This document shows positions 8,300-17,349 of a DNA stretch of 55,781 nucleotides, one piece after another. Both the position numbers and the translations under genes were made by a program. How positions within the stretch are numbered: the stretch's first letter is position 1; every line of letters starts with the position of its first letter. The stretch is from Bacteroidaceae bacterium (GTDB taxonomy: Bacteria; Bacteroidota; Bacteroidia; Bacteroidales; Bacteroidaceae). The stretch covers positions 1 through 55,781 of the forward strand of contig JAFXDG010000048.1 in NCBI GenBank assembly GCA_017521285.1, given 5' to 3'. The notes under the pieces are model-generated. The model made no database searches. It worked only from the letters and a program-made list of their open reading frames with translations, and was not told the origin of the DNA.

Positions 8300-9223
8300 A
8301 TGAAACGTAAGAAAAAAATCATTCTGATCACCTTCACCGCACTCATCATCCAACTATTCCTCATCGCGTTCATATTGCTCCCCTATTTCGTCATGGGGCA
8401 AATCCTCGATACTAAGGTTCGTTTTAGCAGAGTATTCACTCCCGAAGAGTTTGGTATAACGGCTACTCCCCTATCCGTCCAAACGGTTGATGGTCTAAAG
8501 ATTTCCGCATTCGAGGTCAAGAGCGAACAACCGACGAAAGCCGTCATCCTCTGCCTGTCAGGCATCCACAATCCATCGGTAACAGCTTTTTACGGACATG
8601 CCAAGATGTTTAAGGAACACGGATATTCCTCTATTCTGATAGATATGCGCGCACACGGAGAAAGCGAAGGAGAGCAAATTTGTGCCGGATACAAGGAATA
8701 CCTGGATGTAGATGCCGTAGTCGATTATGTAAAGGAACAGCCCTCATACCACAATGTCCCCATCATTGTTATGGGACTCTCATTAGGCGGGGCTACCGCC
8801 ATCAATGCCATTGCCAACAATGAACACATCGATGCACTTATAAGCTTATCTGCTTTTTCATCATGGGAAGAGGCTTTCCGCGACAACATGGCCATGTCTC
8901 TTCCACACTGGTTGGCCAATCTGCTTTCCCCCTTTGTAGATGTGGCCACTGAGTTGAAATACGGAGATGCAACCTCCATCAAACCCATATACTCGATAAG
9001 CCAATTAGGCCAACGTCCGGCATTGTTGATTCATTCACGAGAAGATAGTCAAGTGCCATACCCCCATTTCAAACGCCTCTTGCAAAACGCGCCAAAGGGA
9101 ACAGACACCCTCACCGTTGAAGGAGACAATCATCTCATTACAGACCATTTCACTATCCCTGAGAACGATAGTATTTATAGTCATACCCTGCTGAAATTCA
9201 TAACTTCAGCCGTTGGTCGTTGA
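8300..9223 (+). CDS. membrane-anchored alpha/beta hydrolase
   Basis: 307 residues with one N-terminal membrane helix (about 6-30) that probably anchors the enzyme outside the inner membrane. The alpha/beta hydrolase fold shows the nucleophile elbow GLSLGG (Ser about 154), a preceding DMRAHGESEG strand-loop, an acid candidate in HSREDSQVPY and a histidine in GDNHLITDH. Such proteins are esterases, lipases or peptidases; no substrate can be assigned. It is a stand-alone gene after the mmd terminator, and it converges on ung with only 30 nt between them. Confidence 0.8.
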   Translation: MKRKKKIILITFTALIIQLFLIAFILLPYFVMGQILDTKVRFSRVFTPEEFGITATPLSVQTVDGLKISAFEVKSEQPTKAVILCLSGIHNPSVTAFYGHAKMFKEHGYSSILIDMRAHGESEGEQICAGYKEYLDVDAVVDYVKEQPSYHNVPIIVMGLSLGGATAINAIANNEHIDALISLSAFSSWEEAFRDNMAMSLPHWLANLLSPFVDVATELKYGDATSIKPIYSISQLGQRPALLIHSREDSQVPYPHFKRLLQNAPKGTDTLTVEGDNHLITDHFTIPENDSIYSHTLLKFITSAVGR

Positions 9224-9253
9224 AAAAAAATGTAGTGCAAGAAAAAAAGGGCC

Positions 9254-9916
9254 TCACCATACAATGGGAGACTTGCCTTGCGAGACGAGATACTGATTGG
9301 TACGACTGAAGTGCTTGTTGCCAAAGAAACCATGCCAAGCAGAGAGGGGTGAAGGATGAGCAGAGGTAAGTACCAGGTGACGCGAACGGTCAATAAAAGC
9401 CCCTTTTTTCTGGGCGTAAGCCCCCCAAAGGATAAAGACAAGACCTTCGCGTTCGGTCGCCAAGGTGCGGATGGCGGCATCGGTAAACTCCTCCCACCCT
9501 TGGCGTTGATGGCTACCCGCCTGATGGGCACGCACCGTGAGGGTTGCATTCAGAAGAAGCACTCCCTGATTGGCCCAACGGGTCAGATTACCGGTCGCAG
9601 GGACGGGAGTACCCAAATCACTTTCTATTTCCTTGAAGATATTGACTAATGAAGGAGGAAAGGGTACTCCGTCATTCACCGAGAAGCAAAGTCCGTGTGC
9701 CTGACCAGGACCATGATAAGGGTCTTGACCAATGATGACCACTTTCACCTGTTCAAACGGACAGAGGTCGAAAGCATTGAATATGAGCCGGCCGGGAGGA
9801 AACACCGTCCCACTGGCATACTCTTGGCGGACGAATTGGGTGAGACGGACAAAATAGTCCTTCTCAAACTCCGGAGCCAAGCGCCGTTTCCAACTATCTT
9901 CAATCCTGACGTCCAT
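9254..9916 (-). CDS. ung: uracil-DNA glycosylase
   Basis: 220 residues from the chosen start. The water-activating loop [13 protein letters not shown] carries the catalytic Asp65, and the C-terminal [10 protein letters not shown] loop carries the DNA-intercalation region. The enzyme removes uracil from DNA as the first step of base-excision repair. I chose the ATG at 9916 because the family starts at the following (V/I)-E-x-SW segment; an ATG at 9928 overlaps the asnA stop as TGATG and is an alternative that suggests translational coupling. Confidence 0.95.
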   Translation of the reverse strand: MDVRIEDSWKRRLAPEFEKDYFVRLTQFVRQEYASGTVFPPGRLIFNAFDLCPFEQVKVVIIGQDPYHGPGQAHGLCFSVNDGVPFPPSLVNIFKEIESDLGTPVPATGNLTRWANQGVLLLNATLTVRAHQAGSHQRQGWEEFTDAAIRTLATEREGLVFILWGAYAQKKGAFIDRSRHLVLTSAHPSPLSAWHGFFGNKHFSRTNQYLVSQGKSPIVW

Positions 9917-9927
9917 CCTGTATATCA

Positions 9928-10965
9928 TCAAATCAGATGCATACCATATTGTGCACACTCCTCACGCATCTCTTCCGGCCAGATGCTTGCTTGGATTTCT
10001 CCAATGTGTGCCTTACGCAGATAAACCATGCAAAGACGGCTCTGTCCGATACCTCCACCAATACTGAGTGGCAACGTTCCATCCAACAGGCGACGGTGGA
10101 AATAGAGTTCTTTGCGCTCTTCCTTGCCCGAAAGTGCCAACTGGCGCAACAAGGCCTCGCGATCAACACGGATACCCATTGAGGACAACTCCACGGCACG
10201 ATCGATGACACTATCCCAAACGAGAAGGTCGCCATTAAGCCCCGGAAGGCCATTTTCGCCCATCGTCGAATAGTCGTCGTAGTCAGGTGCACGGAGGTCG
10301 TGCTCCTTGCCATCGCCCAATTTGGCACCGATGCCAATGATGAAAACAGCCCCATACTCGCGAGTGATGCGGTCTTCGCGCTCTTTAGCCGTAAGGTCGG
10401 GATACATTTGACGCAACTCCTCGGAATGGATGAAGAAGAGCTTTTCAGGAAGGAAAGGATTTATTTGGGGATAGGTCTCGCACACCATGAACTCAGTGCG
10501 CAACATGGCAGCATATATGCGCGAGACAATGTCCTTCAGGAAAGCCACCGTACGGTCTTCGGCCGTAATGACGCGCTCCCAATCCCATTGGTCAACGTAC
10601 AAGGAATGCAGGTTGCCCAACTTTTCGTCGGCACGGATGGCGTTCATGTCGGTATAGATACCATACCCTGGCTCGAACTGATAGTCGGCCAATGTCAAAC
10701 GTTTCCACTTGGCCAACGAATGAACCACCTCGGCACGCGCATCGGCCAAGTCCTTGATGGGGAAACTTACGGCACGCTCCACCCCACTGAGGTCATCATT
10801 GATACCCATTCCCTGGAGGACGAACAACGGAGCGGTAACCCGACTGAGGCGAAGTTCAGTAGAGAGGTTCTGTTGGAAAAACTCCTTTATCAATTTGATA
10901 CCTTGCTCGGTCTGTTTCAAATTGAGCAAAGGCTTATAATTTGCTGGTTTTATTAAATAACTCAT
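9928..10965 (-). CDS. asnA: aspartate--ammonia ligase (ammonia-dependent asparagine synthetase)
   Basis: 345 residues, close to the 330 of E. coli AsnA, and similar throughout to this class II-synthetase-like fold. Recognisable segments include [28 protein letters not shown] and the C-terminal [17 protein letters not shown]-binding motif. It makes asparagine from aspartate, ammonia and ATP in the cytoplasm. It is co-transcribed with ung, whose possible start overlaps its stop codon. A -7 box lies upstream at 10999-11006. Confidence 0.95.
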   Translation of the reverse strand: MSYLIKPANYKPLLNLKQTEQGIKLIKEFFQQNLSTELRLSRVTAPLFVLQGMGINDDLSGVERAVSFPIKDLADARAEVVHSLAKWKRLTLADYQFEPGYGIYTDMNAIRADEKLGNLHSLYVDQWDWERVITAEDRTVAFLKDIVSRIYAAMLRTEFMVCETYPQINPFLPEKLFFIHSEELRQMYPDLTAKEREDRITREYGAVFIIGIGAKLGDGKEHDLRAPDYDDYSTMGENGLPGLNGDLLVWDSVIDRAVELSSMGIRVDREALLRQLALSGKEERKELYFHRRLLDGTLPLSIGGGIGQSRLCMVYLRKAHIGEIQASIWPEEMREECAQYGMHLI

Positions 10966-10998
10966 ACGACTAATCTGATGCTATATTCAAATCGGCCG

Positions 10999-11006
10999 CA
11001 AATATA
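10999..11006 (-). promoter_or_regulatory. -7 box (TATATTTG) of asnA-ung
   Basis: Read on the minus strand, 11006-10999 is TATATTTG, matching TAnnTTTG, 34 bp before the asnA start. A good -33 box is not visible. Confidence 0.5.
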
Positions 11007-11125
11007 CACATTATTTTGTTAGAATGAGCACATTCCAGCGAAAAAACAGATAAAAAAGAAAGAAAAATATCTATTTCCCTATCTTTTCGACACATAGAAA
11101 AGGAACTACAATAGCGAAATGCCAC

Positions 11126-11902
11126 TCATCGCTTTATAATCTTGACACGGGTAAGTTCGCGCTCCAGCTCTTCAGCAGTCAGGCGGAGACGGAACTGTCC
11201 TTCGTGAGCCAGGGAGATGGCTCCCGTCTGTTCAGAGACAATAATCACGATGGCATCCGAAACTTGCGACACACCCAATGCCGCCCGATGGCGCAAGCCC
11301 AAATGGCGGGGGATATTCAAATCGTGGGACACCGGCAGGATACATCCGGCCGCCTTGATGCGGTTGTTGCTCACAATCATGGCTCCATCGTGCAGGGGGC
11401 TGTTCTTGAAAAAGATGTTTTCCACCAAGCGTTGGCTGATGGCAGCATCAATCACATCGCCCGTACGCACAAATTCATTGAGGGGTACCTCCTGTTCTAT
11501 CACAATGAGCGCTCCCACTTTCTGTTTGCTCATGTTGATGCAGGCCATCACCAGTGGCATGATGTCTGCCCGCCCGACCGTGTTTTCCTTATGCCCACCC
11601 AAAAAGCGGAAGAAACTCCGCATGTGATGGTGATTTCCCAGAGTGAGCAGGAAACGGCGAATCTCCTCCTGAAAAAGAACTATCAGAGCCAGGATACCCA
11701 CACTCTGCAACAAATCGAAGATACGCCCCAGCAAGCGCATCTCCAACACCTGAGAGACCAACACCCATACACCCAGAAATATCAACACTCCGATGAAGAT
11801 GTTCAACGAACCCGTCTCCTTCATCAGCCTGTATATCTTGTAGAGCAAGAAGGCCACCAACAAGATATCAACCAAATCCTTTATTCCAAACTCAATAAAC
11901 AC
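11126..11902 (-). CDS. dacA: membrane diadenylate cyclase (c-di-AMP synthase)
   Basis: 258 residues: three N-terminal membrane helices (about 8-80), then the DAC domain (about 100-240). The catalytic signatures LHDGAMIV and GLRHRAALG are both intact, as is the QEEIRR linker typical of CdaA/DacA. It condenses two ATP molecules to cyclic di-AMP, a second messenger linked to cell-wall and osmotic control. It lies 2 nt after folP, so the two are certainly co-transcribed. Confidence 0.95.
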   Translation of the reverse strand: MFIEFGIKDLVDILLVAFLLYKIYRLMKETGSLNIFIGVLIFLGVWVLVSQVLEMRLLGRIFDLLQSVGILALIVLFQEEIRRFLLTLGNHHHMRSFFRFLGGHKENTVGRADIMPLVMACINMSKQKVGALIVIEQEVPLNEFVRTGDVIDAAISQRLVENIFFKNSPLHDGAMIVSNNRIKAAGCILPVSHDLNIPRHLGLRHRAALGVSQVSDAIVIIVSEQTGAISLAHEGQFRLRLTAEELERELTRVKIIKR

Positions 11903-11904
11903 GC

Positions 11905-12771
11905 TTATGATATTTTTATTGAAGATTCCCTTAATTTATTCACCATCGTGACACATTGGCGACAGGCCTCCACATCGTGCACACGCAAAATGTGCGCCCC
12001 CTTCATCAAGGCAACGGTGTGCAGACAGGTGGTACCGTTCAGTGCCTCATCGGGCGCTATATCCAACAAACGGTACACCATCGACTTGCGCGATACACCC
12101 ACCAGAAGCGGAGCCTCCAGCATGTGCAACTCCTCCAGGCGCTCCATCAGCTGATAGTTGTGCCCCATCGTCTTGCCAAAGCCGAAGCCCGGGTCAACAA
12201 TGACATCGGCTATGCCCCTGTCGTGCAATTCATCCACCCGACGTGCCAACGAGCGCAACACCTCCCGACAGACATCATCGTTGTACAGGGGAGCCTGTTG
12301 CATGGTTTGGGGTGTCCCCTGCATGTGCATGATTATATAAGGTACGCGAAGGCGGGCCACCACATCAGCCATACGCCCGTCCATGTCTCCGCCCGAAATG
12401 TCGTTGACGATGGAGACTCCGTATTCCTCCACACACATGGTTGCCACATCCGCGCGGAAGGTATCGACAGAGACCACCATGTCCGGAGCCTCCATTCTGA
12501 GGATTTCAAGGCCATGGCGCAAGCGTGCCATCTCCTCCTCTGCCAGGACATCATCGGCACCCGGACGGGAAGAATAAGCCCCCACGTCTATCATGTCGGC
12601 CCCTTCCGCCACCAGTTGCGCCACCCTCTCGCGTATCTCCTCACCGGTCTGCTTCCGGCTATCGGGATAGAACGAGTCGGGCGTAAGGTTGAGGATGCCC
12701 ATCACCTTCGGCGCGTCAAGCATCATCAGCCTCCCGTTCACATTGATTGTATAGGGTTTGAAAGGTACCAT
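11905..12771 (-). CDS. folP: dihydropteroate synthase
   Basis: 288 residues with the TIM-barrel signatures ILNLTPDSFYPDSR and DVGAYSSRPGA, a VSVDTF strand, the NDISGG loop, DPGFGFGKT and GVSRKS. It joins p-aminobenzoate to the pterin diphosphate in folate synthesis and is the sulfonamide target. It is the first gene of folP-dacA and has a minus-strand -7 box at 12799-12806. Confidence 0.95.
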   Translation of the reverse strand: MVPFKPYTINVNGRLMMLDAPKVMGILNLTPDSFYPDSRKQTGEEIRERVAQLVAEGADMIDVGAYSSRPGADDVLAEEEMARLRHGLEILRMEAPDMVVSVDTFRADVATMCVEEYGVSIVNDISGGDMDGRMADVVARLRVPYIIMHMQGTPQTMQQAPLYNDDVCREVLRSLARRVDELHDRGIADVIVDPGFGFGKTMGHNYQLMERLEELHMLEAPLLVGVSRKSMVYRLLDIAPDEALNGTTCLHTVALMKGAHILRVHDVEACRQCVTMVNKLRESSIKIS

Positions 12772-12798
12772 ATCACACTTTTTTCACAAACTATTTGG

Positions 12799-12806
12799 CA
12801 AATGTA
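12799..12806 (-). promoter_or_regulatory. -7 box (TACATTTG) of folP-dacA
   Basis: The minus-strand reading TACATTTG fits TAnnTTTG, 28 bp before the folP start. It faces away from the murF -7 box at 12861, giving a compact divergent promoter region. Confidence 0.5.
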
Positions 12807-12860
12807 CACACATTTCTTGGGATAAAGCGATTTTATGCCTGTTTTTTATCGTTTTTGTTG

Positions 12861-12868
12861 TATCTTTG
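12861..12868 (+). promoter_or_regulatory. -7 box (TATCTTTG) of murF
   Basis: TATCTTTG matches TAnnTTTG and lies 24 bp before the murF ATG; the -33 region is T-rich without a clean TTTG. Confidence 0.5.
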
Positions 12869-12891
12869 TGCTATAAAAAAGGGAAACAGAC

Positions 12892-14202
12892 ATGAATATA
12901 CCTACCTTATACCACCTTTTCCAGCAACATCCGCTGGTGACCACCGATAGCCGGCAATGCCCGGCAGGTTCCATATTCTTTGCCCTCAAGGGGGAACATT
13001 TCAACGGAAATGCCTATGCCATCCAAGCCCTGGAAGCCGGATGCGCATACGCCATCATCGACGAAGAGCAGTATGCCGATGCCGCAGACGAGCGCCTCAT
13101 CCTGGTCGGTAACGCCCTGAAGGCTCTGCAACAATTGGCCAATCACCATCGTCGCCAGTTGGGCATCCCCGTCATAGGCATCACAGGCACCAACGGAAAG
13201 ACCACCACCAAGGAACTGGTGGCCAACGTGCTGAAACAGAAGTACCGCGTACTCTACACCGAGGGAAACCTCAACAACTCCATCGGAGTGCCCCTCACCC
13301 TGCTCCGCCTCACATCCGCCCACGACATGGCCGTCATCGAAATGGGAGCCAGCCATCCGGGCGACATCAAGAAGCTGGTCGATATAGCCGAACCCGACTT
13401 CGGCCTCATCACCAACGTGGGGATGGCCCATCTGCAAGGATTCGGTTCACTGGAAGGCGTCGTGCAGACGAAAGGCGAATTGTACGACTTCCTGCGCACA
13501 CGTCCACAGGCTACCATCTTCCTCCACAACGACAATGAGTACCTGACATCCATCGCCCGGGGATTGAAGCAAGTGCGCTACGGACACCCCGACCCGCAAG
13601 CCGACCTGTGTGTCAGTGGCGAGGTGGTCAGTTGTGCCCCCTACCTCCGTTTCCGTTGGCACACCTCCGACGGAGAGTGGCACGAGGTGCAGAGCCACCT
13701 CATCGGGTCATACAACATCGACAACATGATGGCAGCAGCCACCATCGGACTCCATTTCGGACTCACCCCCACACAGGTGGACGAGGCACTGGAGGCCTAC
13801 ACCCCCACCAACAACCGTTCGCAATTGCAACACACGGGCAACAACCACCTCATCATCGATGCCTACAATGCCAACCCCACCAGCATGATGGCCGCACTCA
13901 AGAACTTCCAGGCAATGGACGTCTCACCCAAAATGGCCATCCTCGGCGACATGAAAGAACTGGGCTCATGCAGCACCAGCGAACATCAGCGCATCGTCGG
14001 ATTCATCAAGGAAGCCGGATTCGACAAAGTGTGGCTCGTAGGCGACGAATTCTCCGCCGTAGCATCCGACACACCCTTCCCCACATTCAAGCAGGTGGAC
14101 GAGGTGATAGCAGCCCTACAGGAAGAGCCCGTCAAGGGATTCTACATCCTCATAAAAGGCTCGAACAGCATGAAACTGGCACAAACAACCAGCCATTTAT
14201 AA
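12892..14202 (+). CDS. murF: UDP-N-acetylmuramoyl-tripeptide--D-alanyl-D-alanine ligase
   Basis: 436 residues with the Mur-ligase three-domain order. The central ATPase P-loop GTNGKTTT lies at about 99-106, followed by EMGASHPGDI and the HxxxGF-type segment MAHLQGFGSLEG. The C-terminal domain includes IDAYNANPTSM, the MurF-specific DxYNANP motif. It adds D-Ala-D-Ala to the peptidoglycan precursor, using the dipeptide made by Ddl (encoded here at about 48 kb). Two small genes follow it closely on the same strand. Confidence 0.95.
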   Translation: MNIPTLYHLFQQHPLVTTDSRQCPAGSIFFALKGEHFNGNAYAIQALEAGCAYAIIDEEQYADAADERLILVGNALKALQQLANHHRRQLGIPVIGITGTNGKTTTKELVANVLKQKYRVLYTEGNLNNSIGVPLTLLRLTSAHDMAVIEMGASHPGDIKKLVDIAEPDFGLITNVGMAHLQGFGSLEGVVQTKGELYDFLRTRPQATIFLHNDNEYLTSIARGLKQVRYGHPDPQADLCVSGEVVSCAPYLRFRWHTSDGEWHEVQSHLIGSYNIDNMMAAATIGLHFGLTPTQVDEALEAYTPTNNRSQLQHTGNNHLIIDAYNANPTSMMAALKNFQAMDVSPKMAILGDMKELGSCSTSEHQRIVGFIKEAGFDKVWLVGDEFSAVASDTPFPTFKQVDEVIAALQEEPVKGFYILIKGSNSMKLAQTTSHL

Positions 14203-14226
14203 CCCACAAAAAAAACAACAAACCCT

Positions 14227-14778
14227 ATGAACATTCGGACAGATTACCTGAAACAATTCGAAGAGCGCGTGCAGGACGAACTCCTGCGTGTGTGCACATC
14301 AGCCGGAATGCTCGGTGGCACCCTTCTGGCCAGCGACGACATCGACGAGCATTGGAACACCCTGGCCCCCGAATACATGGCCGATGCCGTACCCCAAGTG
14401 AAGGACTACCCCACCGTATCCGTGGCATGGGCAGCCTATCTGGGCATGGGCGTCGCCTGGGGATGGGACACGGACTGGAACCTCTGCAAGCAGGACACCT
14501 ATCAGAGCTATTATGGCAAACAAGGGTTCGACAACATGGATGAACACATCGTTTACGACATGCTCGGCCTCACCCCCGACGGATACGAAGCCCGCCAGAT
14601 AGAGACCATCATCCGCCGGTGTGGAGAGACCACCGTCAGCCTCATCCGCCACGAACACATAGAGCCACAAAGCACCATGGCCTTCCACGTCTTTGCCCGC
14701 GCCTGTCGTGCGATGTACAGGATTGGAGCAGCCCTCGAACTGAAACGCCTCGGATATAAATTCGAGAAAATCAATTAA
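14227..14778 (+). CDS. conserved protein of unknown function (183 residues)
   Basis: I do not recognise this family. The protein is acidic and Trp/Tyr-rich, has no signal peptide or clear membrane span, and looks cytoplasmic and helical. Notable segments are VAWAAYLGMGVAWGWDTDW, YQSYYGKQGFDNMDEHIVYDML and a C-terminal helix ACRAMYRIGAALELKRLGYK. It starts 24 nt after murF and ends 14 nt before the next gene, so it is probably in one transcript with both. Codon use resembles that of murF, supporting a real gene. Confidence 0.7.
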   Translation: MNIRTDYLKQFEERVQDELLRVCTSAGMLGGTLLASDDIDEHWNTLAPEYMADAVPQVKDYPTVSVAWAAYLGMGVAWGWDTDWNLCKQDTYQSYYGKQGFDNMDEHIVYDMLGLTPDGYEARQIETIIRRCGETTVSLIRHEHIEPQSTMAFHVFARACRAMYRIGAALELKRLGYKFEKIN

Positions 14779-14792
14779 GGAGGGAGTGCGAG

Positions 14793-15098
14793 ATGAAAAA
14801 AGTCAAGATTACAGCCATACGGCAAACATGCTATCCCGACCTGATGAAGCAGTACGAAAACCCCATCGAACACACGTGCGACATCTGCCTTGGCCAAGTG
14901 TTCATCTCCACCGATGGAGCCAAGCCCGAGGGACTGTGCGAGAGCGCTTGGGAATCCATGCGTCCCTTCGTGGAAGAGCTTGCCCGGGGAGGAGGCAACT
15001 TCTTCGATGGCTGGATGAAAAATCCACATTCGGCCATGATTTCGTGCAACGACGGGTTCCGTCCCGTCAGCTTCCTGTTGGAGGCGTTGATTCGTTGA
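14793..15098 (+). CDS. TIGR04076-type small protein
   Basis: 101 residues. The pattern VKITAIRQTCYPDL, CDICLGQVFI, GLCESAWESMRPFV, GGGNFFDGWMKNP and ISCNDGFRPVSFLLE matches what I recall of the TIGR04076 family. Five cysteines are spread through the sequence, including C-x2-C near residue 29, so metal binding is possible but unproven. No function is established to my knowledge. It is the last gene of the murF run; a mobile-looking repeat begins 14 nt after the stop. Confidence 0.7.
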   Translation: MKKVKITAIRQTCYPDLMKQYENPIEHTCDICLGQVFISTDGAKPEGLCESAWESMRPFVEELARGGGNFFDGWMKNPHSAMISCNDGFRPVSFLLEALIR

Positions 15099-15112
15099 GG
15101 GTCTAAGGTCGA

Positions 15113-15469
15113 AGGTAGGGTGTCCAATTTGATGTACCCTATTTTGCACGAATTTAACGTGATTTTGATATAAGGAGCGGAGTAACTCAACTCCTCCCCT
15201 AAGTTAGGGGCGTAGCAAAGCCACTAGAGGATTGACCAAATGTCAATCCGTGCTTTGTGAGGGGAACACAGTGCTCTGTGCGACAATGGCCCGAAGGGTG
15301 GCCTTAGGCCGGAGGAGTGTGCGAAATTGAGAATTTTACGGACACACGCCCTCCCCCTGCGGGGACTCCCTCTAACGTTAGAGGGAGAGTTTTGGTTACA
15401 ACTGAACCTCATAGACTTACGCGTTGAATCAAAGCAAAAAGCAGATACAACAAATTGGACACCCTACCT
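15113..15469. mobile_element. MITE-like element with perfect 19-bp terminal inverted repeats
   Basis: Positions 15113-15131 (AGGTAGGGTGTCCAATTTG) and 15451-15469 are perfect inverted repeats enclosing about 320 bp. The interior has smaller hairpins (CCCCTAAGTTAGGGG at 15193-15207; CCCTCTAACGTTAGAGGG near 15368) and a C-rich stretch like the bracketing element. No transposase is encoded, as in a non-autonomous element. It fills the gap between the convergent TIGR04076 gene and glnA. Confidence 0.7.
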
Positions 15470-15494
15470 GAAACCTCGAAAATAACATAAAAAA

Positions 15495-15556
15495 AGAAGA
15501 CATAGGGACAGAGGGTATATTTATGCAAGAAACCCCAATGTCCCTATGCCTTCTTA
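15495..15556 (-). terminator. probable terminator downstream of glnA
   Basis: GAAGACATAGGGACA and TGTCCCTATGCCTTC form a long stem around a loop of about 30 nt, beginning about 30 nt after the glnA stop. A-rich sequence on the plus strand (T-run on the minus strand) lies at its distal end. Confidence 0.65.
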
Positions 15557-15586
15557 TAGGTCTGAATATAAAATGTCAACTTTTAT

Positions 15587-17089
15587 TTATCCGCAATGGA
15601 AATAGCGGTTGACGAGCTTCAGCATCTCCTCTTGGTTCCCATTGATGTCGGCACGCAATGTCTTGTCGCCATAGGAACGCAGCTTCTTGATGATACCATC
15701 AATCATGGCAGGGCTGAAGACGTTGTACTTCTCGAATGCGGCACGCTGGCTCTCCAGGCAATCGGCCGAAGCCTCGCAACTGTCGGGCAGACAGGCCAGG
15801 GAGTTCAATTTGTCGGCATTCTCCTTCTGGTGGATATTCACGTTCACATAGGTCTTTTCGGCTATCTCCAACGCATTCTCCAACTCGAAACCATAGCGGC
15901 AGGCTACGGCCAACCCTGCAATCAGCTGGTAGATGTCGGCAGAGCCGTCGGGTGAACGCATCTCCACTGTCTGCTTCTGGGTGGTATCGTAGTTGCTCTC
16001 GGCCTCCAGGGGGTTGGCGATTTTGCACATGTCACTCTTGGCAGCCCAGCCGAGAGGCACACGGACGAGCACCGAACGGTTGCGGTCGCCCCAACAAATG
16101 TTGGTGGGAGCCTCCTGATGGGGAACCAGGCGGAAATATGAGGTGGGATTGGTGTTGCCAAAGGCGGTGATGGAGGGCGCCAGTTCCATCATGCCTGCAA
16201 TGGCACGACGGGCTGTGGCAGAAAGTACTCCACCATCCAGCATCTGATTCTGTCCGTCCTTCACGATGCGCATGTGGATGTGCAATCCCGAGCCAGCCTT
16301 TCCGGCGGTAATCTTCGGTGCGAAGGTGATGTCGTAGCCCATCTGATAGCCCAAATTGCGGATAATCCACTTGGCAATCATCAATTGGTCGGCAGCATCT
16401 TCGGCACGTACGGGGAGGAACTCTATCTCGTTCTGTTCGTAAATCTTACCATCGATAGTAAAGTTTCCCACTTCGGAATGGCCATACTTGATTTGTCCGC
16501 CAGCCTGTGCGATGTAGGCCATGCAACGGGTGCGGAATTCGTTGAACTTGGCATAGGGTGCCGACTCGTGATAGCCCTTCTGGTCGGTGGCAGGAAACAT
16601 GCCTGCATCGGGGGCAATCACATAGTATTCCAGTTCGCCCATGGCCTGAAACTCCATCCCCGTCACCTCGTTGAATGCCTTGCAGGCCTTCCGCAGGGTG
16701 TTCTCGGGCGAGCTTTCCAGGGGTTCGCCGTCCTTGTTGAAATAAGAGCAAAGCATTGACAACGTAGGGATTTCGGCAAACGGATCAAGGAAGGCTGTGC
16801 TGAAACGGGGCAACACGTAGAGGTCGCTGCTTCCGGCTTCGATGAAGGGGAACAGACTGCTACCGTCCACACGTTCGCCACAGGTGAGAATGGCGTCGAG
16901 ATAGGCGGCATTGTTGATTACGAAATTCAATGTCTTCAACCGGCCATCACCTGCGGGATACATAAAGTTCACCATCCGGATGTCGTTCTGCTTGATATAG
17001 GCAACGATGTCGGCCTTAGTAAATTCCTTACTGGGTTTGCCAAGTGCGGCAACCAGTTTGTTAGGATTCATTTCCAATTCTTTATTCAT
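15587..17089 (-). CDS. glnA: glutamine synthetase (type I family, about 500 residues)
   Basis: 500 residues. Beta-grasp N-domain segments (DIRMVNFMYPAGDGRLKTLNF) precede the catalytic domain with GELEYYV, NEIEF, GSGLHIHM and RSPDGSADIYQLIAGLAVA. These provide the metal-binding glutamates and histidine of the family. It makes glutamine from glutamate, ammonia and ATP. A gamma-glutamylpolyamine-type specificity cannot be excluded by eye, but this form is common in Bacteroidales. It is preceded 32 nt upstream by a small Pmp3-type gene. Confidence 0.9.
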   Translation of the reverse strand: MNKELEMNPNKLVAALGKPSKEFTKADIVAYIKQNDIRMVNFMYPAGDGRLKTLNFVINNAAYLDAILTCGERVDGSSLFPFIEAGSSDLYVLPRFSTAFLDPFAEIPTLSMLCSYFNKDGEPLESSPENTLRKACKAFNEVTGMEFQAMGELEYYVIAPDAGMFPATDQKGYHESAPYAKFNEFRTRCMAYIAQAGGQIKYGHSEVGNFTIDGKIYEQNEIEFLPVRAEDAADQLMIAKWIIRNLGYQMGYDITFAPKITAGKAGSGLHIHMRIVKDGQNQMLDGGVLSATARRAIAGMMELAPSITAFGNTNPTSYFRLVPHQEAPTNICWGDRNRSVLVRVPLGWAAKSDMCKIANPLEAESNYDTTQKQTVEMRSPDGSADIYQLIAGLAVACRYGFELENALEIAEKTYVNVNIHQKENADKLNSLACLPDSCEASADCLESQRAAFEKYNVFSPAMIDGIIKKLRSYGDKTLRADINGNQEEMLKLVNRYFHCG

Positions 17090-17121
17090 GATTTTTACTG
17101 TTTTTTACAGGTTTACACACA

Positions 17122-17280
17122 TCAATTTCCTCCCTTGTTCAGGATAACCAGTGCTGCTATCACACCCGGAATCCAACCGGCACAGGTGAGCAACAGGACT
17201 ATAAGGATAGAACCGCAACCCTTGTCATACACGGCAAGAGGGGGGAAGATAATCGACAAAATAACTCTCCACAATGACAT
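17122..17280 (-). CDS. Pmp3/YqaE-type small membrane proteolipid
   Basis: A 52-residue protein with two hydrophobic helices: VILSIIFPPLAVY, then, after DKGCGS, ILIVLLLTCAGWIPGVIAALVI. The FPPLAV and CAGWIPGVIAALVI segments are the hallmark of the Pmp3/YqaE (UPF0057) family of tiny plasma-membrane proteins linked to cation homeostasis and stress. It ends in Asn and is followed by glnA after 32 nt, so both may share a transcript. A minus-strand CCTTCG-type -7-like sequence lies upstream near 17314-17321 but is weak. Confidence 0.85.
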   Translation of the reverse strand: MSLWRVILSIIFPPLAVYDKGCGSILIVLLLTCAGWIPGVIAALVILNKGGN

Positions 17281-17349
17281 AATTCTTTAATTATATTTGG
17301 TTAATACTGGGTGCGAAGGTACAACAAATTTCTGAAATTCCCACATGCA

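Noticed and set aside
11204-12154. Plus-strand open frame across dacA and folP
   Set aside because: Low-complexity His/Gln-rich translation antisense to two strongly conserved genes; a shadow.
13608-14543. Open frame overlapping the end of murF and the next gene
   Set aside because: Arg/His/Pro-rich translation in another frame of murF; typical out-of-frame product of GC-rich third positions.
15099-15586. Structured RNA gene or riboswitch upstream of glnA
   Set aside because: The region lies downstream of glnA, not upstream, and its perfect terminal inverted repeats fit a MITE-like element better.
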